Shown: in pieces, positions 1 through 5,469 of the stretch
How positions within the stretch are numbered: position 1 is the stretch's first letter
Layout of the letters: the number at the start of each line of letters is the position of its first letter
Source: Chloroflexota bacterium
Lineage (GTDB): Bacteria > Chloroflexota > Anaerolineae > Anaerolineales > UBA11579
Direction of reading: 5' to 3'
NCBI GenBank assembly: GCA_030610225.1
Contig: JAUWSD010000093.1
Location: 1-5,469, forward strand
Length of the DNA: 5,469 nucleotides
Made by a program: the position numbers and the translations under genes
Notes under the pieces: generated by a model
What the model was told of the DNA's origin: nothing
The model's input: the letters and a program-made list of their open reading frames with translations, nothing else
The model's database searches: none

Positions 1-1442
1 AAATAATAAAAATGAGGATAACCATGGGATTGAGGTTTGTAATCGATCCCGGCGCTTTGTGCCAAATCGCGCACCTTGAGCTTGGCTTCTTCCAGTGTTT
101 TAAAATCTACTTTTGCCCTGAGGCGTCGTCCCTGGTAATACGGTTCGCAGGAAAACAGAATGTCCGCAATAATATCCGCTACCTGGCGCGTTTCTTCTTC
201 TTTTAGTCCCCGCTGAGTGATCCAAGGAGTACCTAAACGGACACCGGAGGGATTTAAGGCGGAAACATCACCGGGGATAGTATTCCGGTTAGTGACCACA
301 CCTGCCACATCCAGGATACGAGCAGCAAGGTCACCACTCAACCAGGCTCCGTCTTTACCTTTGACAGATTTTGTGTCAATATTGGTTAAGTGGGTATTGG
401 TCCCCCCAAAGGGAATTCTGAACCCTCGTTCCTGCAAATGATCATTCAGCACCTTACAGTTCTTTACAATCTGTTTCATTAAAGCTTTATGCTCAGGTGT
501 CTGGGCCAATTTAAATGCGATTGCCATTGCACCAAAGACATTTACGTGAGGACCGCCTTGCTCACCTGGAAATACTGCCCTATCGATCTTCCGGATAATA
601 TCCAGGTCAGTGCTCATCAAGATCGCTCCCCTCGGTCCAAGCAGGGTTTTATGGGTTGTAGTCGAGATTATATGAGCATGGCCAATTGGAGAGGGGTATT
701 CACCAGCAACGACCAATCCCGCCACATGAGAAATATCTGCCAACAAATATGCCCCGACCTGATCAGCAATCTTTCTAAATCTGGCCCAATCCAGCTGCCA
801 GGAATAAGATGAAACTCCGGCAATGATCATTTTTGGCCTATGCTGAAGCGCAAGGCGTTCAAGTTCGTCATAATCCAGCATCTCGGTCTCTGGATCCACT
901 GAATAAGAAACAATATTATAGAATTCGCCAGATCGATTGACTCGTGAACCATGAGAAAGATGTCCACCATGGAGCAAGTTCATCCCCATGACTGTATCAC
1001 CAATATTTACGAGACCATGATAAACCGCGTTATTTGCTGGACCACCAGAAAGGGGCTGGACATTCACATAGATATCAAGAGCGGTTTTTTCGTCGTTTGA
1101 AAAAGCCTGAGCAGCCCGCTGACAGGCGATCCCTTCCAGAATATCTGCATATTCCACACCCTTGTAATAACGGTCATCGGAATAGCGCCGGTACTCTGTG
1201 AGCAGCTTGTCATAATCAAAGAGTTCGTCTTCGGTTAACCCGCCCGTCAAATCAAATGAGTAACCCTCGGCATAAATATTATGGAAACCTGACCCAAGAG
1301 CGCGACGAATAGATTTTGGGGTCATGCTTTCGCTTGGAATGAGAATCAATCGCCGATATTGGCGCTCTTCCTCAATCTTGATCAGCTCGTACAGCTTTGG
1401 ATCAACTTCCTCGATATTTCCACGAACTAGGTAATCTTTCAT
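1..1442 (-). CDS. glyA: Serine hydroxymethyltransferase, long form (3' end cut by window)
   Basis: This cytosolic PLP enzyme interconverts serine plus tetrahydrofolate with glycine plus methylene-tetrahydrofolate. 480 codons are visible from the ATG at 1442, with no stop before the window edge, so only the C-terminal tip is missing. Aligned by eye to E. coli GlyA, the key residues are present: E38 in PSES, Y57 and E59 in YAEGY, the cofactor-stacking H161 in HGGHLSHG, D236 and H239 in DISHVAGL, the PLP lysine K265 in STTTHKTLLGPRG, and the carboxylate-binding R402 in SGVRLGTP. Three things are odd: about 26 extra residues (62-91) between YAEGY and YYKG, at least ~20 extra residues at the C-terminus, and glycine (G134) where E. 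coli has S99 in the phosphate-binding loop. The start is supported by GGGAG six bases upstream and by the usual N-terminal family layout. The 186-base gap upstream and its own -10 box suggest independent transcription. The family assignment is secure; full activity is inferred. Confidence 0.95.
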   Translation of the reverse strand, partial: MKDYLVRGNIEEVDPKLYELIKIEEERQYRRLILIPSESMTPKSIRRALGSGFHNIYAEGYSFDLTGGLTEDELFDYDKLLTEYRRYSDDRYYKGVEYADILEGIACQRAAQAFSNDEKTALDIYVNVQPLSGGPANNAVYHGLVNIGDTVMGMNLLHGGHLSHGSRVNRSGEFYNIVSYSVDPETEMLDYDELERLALQHRPKMIIAGVSSYSWQLDWARFRKIADQVGAYLLADISHVAGLVVAGEYPSPIGHAHIISTTTHKTLLGPRGAILMSTDLDIIRKIDRAVFPGEQGGPHVNVFGAMAIAFKLAQTPEHKALMKQIVKNCKVLNDHLQERGFRIPFGGTNTHLTNIDTKSVKGKDGAWLSGDLAARILDVAGVVTNRNTIPGDVSALNPSGVRLGTPWITQRGLKEEETRQVADIIADILFSCEPYYQGRRLRAKVDFKTLEEAKLKVRDLAQSAGIDYKPQSHGYPHFYY

Positions 1443-1448
1443 CGGTCA

Positions 1449-1453
1449 CTCCC
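1449..1453 (-). promoter_or_regulatory. Shine-Dalgarno site of glyA
   Basis: Read on the minus strand this is GGGAG, followed by six bases (TGACCG) and the ATG at 1442. Sequence and spacing both fit a strong ribosome binding site, and they fix the glyA start. Confidence 0.7.
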
Positions 1454-1527
1454 AATAAAATTTCTCTTATTTATAACCGCTTGATCGGTAATTTATTATC
1501 AGTTTCTGGATATCCAACCAAGCCACT

Positions 1528-1533
1528 ATTATA
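1528..1533 (-). promoter_or_regulatory. Putative -10 box of a glyA promoter
   Basis: On the minus strand the bases read TATAAT, an exact sigma-70 type -10 hexamer, inside the 186-base gap between the glycosyltransferase stop and glyA. No good -35 appears at 16-18 bases (the hexamer at 1551-1556 reads CATTTG; a partial match, TTTGTA, sits at 15 bases). If used, it would start RNA near 1521 and give a leader of about 80 bases. The sequence is A+T-rich, so a chance match is possible. Confidence 0.4.
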
Positions 1534-1628
1534 CAACAGGCTCAATAATACAAATGGTTTGACGGGGGGATATGACACATTATTTACACTCTGGGAACAA
1601 GGACCCTGATACCTAGAAACGGATCGAT

Positions 1629-3062
1629 TTATTTTTCCTTATTCCCTCTACCCCGCATAAACAAATATCCGATTACAGAGACAGCAATGGTCATGCCTGA
1701 TATCAACCAGGTTGAAGATGGAACTCGGATCCATGATTGCATTTTTGAAGGAACTTTCACCCGGGGCAGCATACTGGCTTCTGCAGTAGATCGGTTCCTT
1801 GCGTCATCGATCACATCCAATAAATAATCTTTGAGATCGCCCATCGAGAAGAATCTGACCAGACTAGTTAACATATCGCTTTCGTCATCAGAGACAGTCA
1901 GGTTGATCTTCAGTATCTCCTGGTATGCCTTGACAGTAGAATTCACCACATTGGACCAATCTAAATGTTGTACACGTTCTCGTGCATTTTGGCAGACCTT
2001 TTGATATTGATCTGGCGGCAAATTGCATATTCTTTCGATTTGTTTTGCAAACGCTGTTGGTTTTTGATCCTTTGCCAGCCAGGCACCCTCATCTACGCTC
2101 ACCAGTTCATCTATAGTCTCATTGGACAATCCAACTACTGGCGTCCCAGATGCCAATGCTTCGATCACCACTAGACTTTGGACTTCCATTTTTGAAGCTG
2201 AAGTAAATATGTGGGCTTCTTCAAGGTAATCCGGGATCTGTTCGTGTGTAATCTGTCCCACAAACTCAGCGTTTTTGAGGTTATTCTTTTGGATATACCG
2301 TTCCAATTTAGTTTGGTATTCGGCGTTAAGAGGTTTTCCGATCAAGCGCAAGGTATAGTAAGCTGGCAAAGCTTTAAGGGTTTTTAATAAATAGGATTGG
2401 TTTTTACGATCAGAAAGAAAACCAATAAAAACCAGTACTTTTTGCTCGGATTTATTATCAGCAAATTCGCGCTGATTGTAGTGAGCTAAAGCTCTTCCAT
2501 TGGGAACTACAAAAATAGGCCCTTCGAAACCGAAATCTCTGATCGACTCCAAGGCAGGTTGATTCAAAGCTATCAACGCATCACAGTTGCTAAAGAAATT
2601 TCCCAGCACACTTTGAACTGCATAACTTGTCAGCGAGCTTTTCAGAATGGGACCCGGGACATGGATGGCCTCAGATGTCCCAAATTCAATCGCCCTAGAA
2701 GGCAGAACATGAGTTGTATGAACAAAAGGAACTCGATTCATCTTGGCCCAGATCTGCCCGATTAATCCCATCAGGGCAGGTTCATGGGCATGAACTATAT
2801 CAGGTTGAAAATCATCTAAAAATTCGAATAATTGGCGAACTGATCGGGAAGATAAATCCGGCATCTGGAACTCAGTATCGCCAGCACTGCGAATGCCGTA
2901 TACCAACAGGCCTGCATCATCCTTGCTGATCCCATTTTTATTTGCTGGACAAACCATCACCACTTCATGATCTAAGGCAAAGCTATGAGCTAGTTCATGA
3001 GCGACTCTACCCGCCCCACCCCCGTGACCGGGCCGAAATATTGAAGTGAATACTATTTTCAT
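1629..3062 (-). CDS. Family 4 (GT-B) glycosyltransferase with C-terminal membrane anchor
   Basis: This enzyme is predicted to transfer a sugar from a nucleotide-sugar donor to an unidentified acceptor, with retention of configuration as in other GT4 enzymes, probably at the inner face of the membrane. The 477-residue protein opens with a Rossmann strand MKIVFTSIF and the glycine-rich loop GHGGGAGRV (12-20). The N-terminal domain continues through DIVHAHEP (88-95). The donor-binding domain begins near residue 207, with VPNG at 186-189 and VFIGFLSDRKN at 211-221. It contains the EX7E motif E293/E301, followed by ALASGTPVVG (302-311). After the usual GT4 end (~385) come a charged helical stretch (390-425), a basic linker, a hydrophobic segment (about 451-469) and the basic tail RGRGNKEK. 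The gene starts 15 bases after the sulfotransferase stop with only a weak Shine-Dalgarno, which suggests translational coupling. The start is convincing because it falls directly before the first beta strand. Donor and acceptor cannot be read from the sequence; a lipid acceptor is inferred from the anchor and neighbour. Confidence 0.92.
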   Translation of the reverse strand: MKIVFTSIFRPGHGGGAGRVAHELAHSFALDHEVVMVCPANKNGISKDDAGLLVYGIRSAGDTEFQMPDLSSRSVRQLFEFLDDFQPDIVHAHEPALMGLIGQIWAKMNRVPFVHTTHVLPSRAIEFGTSEAIHVPGPILKSSLTSYAVQSVLGNFFSNCDALIALNQPALESIRDFGFEGPIFVVPNGRALAHYNQREFADNKSEQKVLVFIGFLSDRKNQSYLLKTLKALPAYYTLRLIGKPLNAEYQTKLERYIQKNNLKNAEFVGQITHEQIPDYLEEAHIFTSASKMEVQSLVVIEALASGTPVVGLSNETIDELVSVDEGAWLAKDQKPTAFAKQIERICNLPPDQYQKVCQNARERVQHLDWSNVVNSTVKAYQEILKINLTVSDDESDMLTSLVRFFSMGDLKDYLLDVIDDARNRSTAEASMLPRVKVPSKMQSWIRVPSSTWLISGMTIAVSVIGYLFMRGRGNKEK

Positions 3063-3077
3063 TTTATTATTCTTGGC

Positions 3078-4256
3078 CTAATTTTCTGCACCAAAACTGA
3101 ATCTATCAATTACTGAGCCAAATCGATCAGTCATTTCTTGAGGGTTGATACCCATTTCAGACAGGGAGTAGAGATGCTGACTCTGGTGATTTCTGGCTTG
3201 TTTGGCTTCACACTGTAGAAGTGATTTGAATTCTTTTGTTACAGAAAAACCGAATTGCTGGTAAATATGCAATACGGTTTCTTCTGCATTTTTTACAAGA
3301 TCGTCGAACCTAACGATGATAGCCTGATCCTCAGGAAGGTCCTCTAATCTTTCCAATGGATAATTGTACCAATGCTCAGATGATTTGATGATGAAATCAG
3401 CGCAGGCATATTTCTTGAGTGGTGAACCCAGCATTTGCCATTCGCGTTCTTTAAGGCTGATATGAGATGGAACAGCTTCCAGCGGGTCGCGGACCAGATA
3501 TATGAATTTTGCATCAGGGAATTTATCAAGCAGGGTGTCGATCGCAGGAGAAAAATTCGGATTCTTGGAAAGGTAATTTTTATTAGGCTGTCCATGGTAA
3601 TAATAATGCCTCTGGATGCAGCTTTCATAATACGACATATTACGGTTTTTATCTTCCTGGGAAATCTTTTGATCATAATAAATATAAGGGTCCGCCTCAT
3701 CTTCCATGGAAGCGAACGACCAGATCTTCAGGGTGGAAAAATTATGTACAAACAAATATTCGTCTTCCTCTGGGGCACGAAGCCTGAAGCGGTGGATCCG
3801 ATCATCCTCTTTCCAAAGCTGCTCCATTTTCCTGATCCTTCTGGTGATCGGCATGCCAAGTGTCCGGCCAAAACTAACTGCACCCCGGATCAGTCTTCTT
3901 GAAGTAATGGAAGGTGATCCAAAGATCTCCCAGGTCTTCATCGAAAGGAAATTTGCGGTATCGCTAGCCATGAGCCGCTGAAGAAAAGTTGTCCCACTGC
4001 GCGGATTTCCAATGATGAATATTGGCTGGATTATCTTGAGATCGTGAAATTTCGGGAAGAATATCTCATCTAGAATAAACCCGGTCCAGACGAATAACTC
4101 GATTGGAATATAGATAACCAGAGCCAATAGCAAAACCCCCAATCTTTTGGCTGTGAGTCTATAATTTGTCCCTCGATTATTAAAAAATATATTGTATAAG
4201 AATCGACGAACCGCTTTGCAGTTGCTGTAGGACACCAATGTCTTACAAGCTCCCAA
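3078..4256 (-). CDS. Membrane-associated sulfotransferase (Sulfotransfer_3 type)
   Basis: This enzyme is predicted to transfer a sulfuryl group from PAPS to a hydroxyl on an unidentified acceptor. The 392-residue protein has the 5'-phosphosulfate-binding loop IIGNPRSGTTFLQRL (81-95; R86 stands where many family members have lysine) and the 3'-phosphate-binding segment YLVRDPLEAVPS (253-264; R256 and S264). It also has LSKNP (229-233), common in this family. A hydrophobic segment (about 40-61) followed by LDEIFFPKF precedes the P-loop, an N-terminal arrangement that I recall from other bacterial members. Since PAPS is cytosolic, the segment is probably an embedded or hairpin anchor rather than one that exports the domain. 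The start is uncertain. The first in-frame codon is TTG at 4256, three bases after the upstream stop, with a poor Shine-Dalgarno. A GGGAG at 4250-4254 could instead serve TTG at 4238 or GTG at 4235. Close spacing to both neighbours suggests an operon. The substrate is unknown; a glycolipid or glycan is inferred from the adjacent glycosyltransferase. Confidence 0.9.
   Translation of the reverse strand: MGACKTLVSYSNCKAVRRFLYNIFFNNRGTNYRLTAKRLGVLLLALVIYIPIELFVWTGFILDEIFFPKFHDLKIIQPIFIIGNPRSGTTFLQRLMASDTANFLSMKTWEIFGSPSITSRRLIRGAVSFGRTLGMPITRRIRKMEQLWKEDDRIHRFRLRAPEEDEYLFVHNFSTLKIWSFASMEDEADPYIYYDQKISQEDKNRNMSYYESCIQRHYYYHGQPNKNYLSKNPNFSPAIDTLLDKFPDAKFIYLVRDPLEAVPSHISLKEREWQMLGSPLKKYACADFIIKSSEHWYNYPLERLEDLPEDQAIIVRFDDLVKNAEETVLHIYQQFGFSVTKEFKSLLQCEAKQARNHQSQHLYSLSEMGINPQEMTDRFGSVIDRFSFGAEN
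4250..4254 (-). promoter_or_regulatory. Possible internal Shine-Dalgarno for the sulfotransferase
   Basis: On the minus strand this reads GGGAG. It overlaps the first possible start (TTG at 4256) and lies 11 bases before a second TTG (4238) and 14 before GTG (4235). It is a better ribosome site than anything ahead of 4256, although the spacing is slightly long. The real N-terminus may therefore be six or seven residues shorter. No catalytic motif is affected. Confidence 0.35.
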
Positions 4257-4259
4257 GAT

Positions 4260-5469
4260 TTATATCTTGCCAAGCCCTCTCAATACACGTTCCGGCGTTA
4301 ATGGGAATTCATCGAACCAAACACCAGTAGCATCATGAACTGCTGCTGTTATCGCCGGTGCCAGAGGAATAAATGGCATCTCAGCCATCCCCAATGCTCC
4401 TTTGGGCCCATTAGGATCAGGAGTCTCCATCACAATTGATTCCATTATCCCGGGGATATCCTGTACAGTGGGAATCAGATATGTTGACAGTCTATCTGTC
4501 TTCACATATCCACCTTCCTCAATAAAATCCTCTGTCAGCACATAACCAAGCGTTTGGATGACACCACCTTCTATCTGTCCCACCACCTGGTCAGGGTTAA
4601 TAGCTTTACCAACATCATGGGTAGAGTAGATTTTCTCCACAGTGATCTGGCCGGTTTCGGTATCAACAACTAGTTCCACTGCCTGGGCTACATAACCATA
4701 AGCAACGTTTGGAGAAGAAGAACCAGTATCTGGATCAAAGTTAGTCGTTTTCGGTGCCAGGTATTGGTGAGTTGCTATTGCAGGCCTTTCTTCATCAGCC
4801 CATTTCTCAAGAGCTATTTCGGCAGCTTCGTAAACGCTGTTGCCTGCCATAAAGGTCATTCTGGAAGCGGATACACTCCCTGAATCTTTGGTCTCACCTG
4901 TATCAGCGCTGATGATCTCAACCATTTCGACCGGTACACCTATAGCATCAGCTGTCATTTGCACAATTGCAGTGTGTGTGCCTTGCCCAACTTCTGCAGC
5001 GGCATGGCGTACAATCACTTTTTCGATCTTTGTGTCCCCATACAATTCAACTGTTGCCCAGGAATTTTCCTGGTATCCGGCTGAAAAGCCTATATTCTTG
5101 ATCCCGCAAGCATAACCGAAGCCGCGTTTCAGGAAATCATTTTCTTCTTCGGATTTGATCGGTTTTCTATGCCAGTTCCCATCTTCCTTCACCCAGAAGG
5201 ATTCATCTGCACAACGTTCCAAAACCTCGGCAACATTTGCCACCCCCGGCAAAGGAGTCTGCATAGATGTCAGAGATTCTTTATTCATGGCATTTTTCAC
5301 TCGGAGTTCTACTGGATCCATGTCCAGTTGTTCAGCCAGTTTATTCATCTGACTTTCTGCTGCAAACGCACCCTGAGGGCCACCAAAGCCGCGGAAAGCA
5401 CCGCCAGGCACTTTATTAGTCGCTACGACCTGGGCATCAACCTTCACATTCGGAATATCATAGACACCC
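4260..5469 (-). CDS. Molybdopterin-binding subunit, xanthine dehydrogenase/aldehyde oxidase family (5' end outside window)
   Basis: This is the large catalytic subunit of a molybdenum hydroxylase, which uses water as oxygen source to hydroxylate an aromatic heterocycle, purine or aldehyde and passes electrons to FeS and FAD subunits. About 402 C-terminal residues are visible; the frame stays open to the window edge (YDIPNVKVDAQ), so the GTG at 5447 is internal. Counting from the first full codon, GGAFRGFGGPQ (22-32) holds the arginine matching bovine xanthine oxidase R880. GQGTHT (161-166) is the cofactor-contacting GQG. DTGETKDSGSVSASR (189-203) and GQIEGGVIQTLGY (297-309) are family signatures. 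AEMP near 362-365 supplies the catalytic base glutamate (codon 4380-4382), equivalent to bovine E1261. The end PLTPERVLRGLGKI is a normal family C-terminus, so this end is complete. The AFRGFGGPQ loop fits xanthine dehydrogenase-like enzymes rather than form I CO dehydrogenase (AYXCSFR). Substrate is not resolved. The sulfotransferase follows after three bases; whether the two are functionally linked is unknown. Confidence 0.93.
   Translation of the reverse strand, partial: GVYDIPNVKVDAQVVATNKVPGGAFRGFGGPQGAFAAESQMNKLAEQLDMDPVELRVKNAMNKESLTSMQTPLPGVANVAEVLERCADESFWVKEDGNWHRKPIKSEEENDFLKRGFGYACGIKNIGFSAGYQENSWATVELYGDTKIEKVIVRHAAAEVGQGTHTAIVQMTADAIGVPVEMVEIISADTGETKDSGSVSASRMTFMAGNSVYEAAEIALEKWADEERPAIATHQYLAPKTTNFDPDTGSSSPNVAYGYVAQAVELVVDTETGQITVEKIYSTHDVGKAINPDQVVGQIEGGVIQTLGYVLTEDFIEEGGYVKTDRLSTYLIPTVQDIPGIMESIVMETPDPNGPKGALGMAEMPFIPLAPAITAAVHDATGVWFDEFPLTPERVLRGLGKI

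Noticed and set aside
489..812. A 107-codon plus-strand open frame, and other short plus-strand frames within glyA
   Set aside because: These are antisense to a well-conserved enzyme, with cysteine- and histidine-rich low-sense translations.
1443..1521. A glycine or folate riboswitch in the glyA leader
   Set aside because: At about 80 bases and A+T-rich, it lacks the conserved G-rich core and paired stems expected of those classes.
1397..1609. A 70-codon plus-strand open frame spanning the glyA start and the intergenic gap
   Set aside because: It overlaps the conserved glyA N-terminus and has no recognisable protein motif; the gap is better explained as the glyA promoter and leader.
1575..1612. 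An intrinsic terminator after the glycosyltransferase gene
   Set aside because: The only nearby hairpin is a three-pair GGG/CCC stem (about 1591-1604) with no U-tract, which is too weak to call.
3435..3902. A 155-codon plus-strand open frame
   Set aside because: It lies wholly antisense to the sulfotransferase, whose P-loop and PAPS motifs are clear, and its translation shows no recognisable domain.
4260..5447. A GTG start at 5447 for the molybdenum hydroxylase gene
   Set aside because: The frame stays open to the window edge, and the residues before it (YDIPN) continue the family alignment, so this valine is internal.
4260..5469. Identity as form I CO dehydrogenase large subunit (CoxL)
   Set aside because: The visible AFRGFGGPQ loop is xanthine dehydrogenase-like, and no AYXCSFR active-site loop is visible in the part present.
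3078..5469. A natural hydroxylase-sulfotransferase fusion broken by one nonsense mutation
   Set aside because: The hydroxylase ends in a typical family C-terminus (PLTPERVL plus a few residues) and the sulfotransferase has a family-like N-terminal segment, so both look complete on their own.

Overview
The window is an ordinary-density bacterial segment in which every supported gene lies on the minus strand, so transcription runs right to left. I see no rRNA, tRNA, CRISPR array, insertion sequence or phage gene. The organism is most likely a free-living bacterium. The unusually long serine hydroxymethyltransferase and the general style of the proteins suggest Chloroflexota (Anaerolineae-like), but that assignment rests on remembered resemblance and is tentative.

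Layout in transcription order. (1) 5469-4260: the C-terminal ~400 residues of a large molybdopterin-binding subunit of the xanthine dehydrogenase/aldehyde oxidase family; its 5' part lies beyond the window. (2) 4256-3078: a PAPS-dependent sulfotransferase (Sulfotransfer_3 type) with an N-terminal membrane segment. (3) 3062-1629: a GT-B fold, family 4 glycosyltransferase with an unusual C-terminal linker and single membrane anchor. (4) 1442-1: serine hydroxymethyltransferase (glyA), complete at its N-terminus, with the last residues cut by the window edge.

Genes 1-3 are separated by only 3 and 15 bases and could be one transcription unit. A 186-base gap separates gene 3 from glyA; it holds a good Shine-Dalgarno sequence and a consensus -10 hexamer, so glyA probably has its own promoter.

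The sulfotransferase and glycosyltransferase are the most suggestive pair. Both are nucleotide-donor transferases, both carry one hydrophobic membrane segment at opposite ends, and they sit side by side. A plausible reading is a two-enzyme module that makes a sulfated glycolipid or other membrane-proximal sulfated glycan. The link to the molybdenum hydroxylase is positional only. glyA is housekeeping one-carbon metabolism, but it differs from the E. coli form by a ~26-residue insertion next to the active site and an extended C-terminus.
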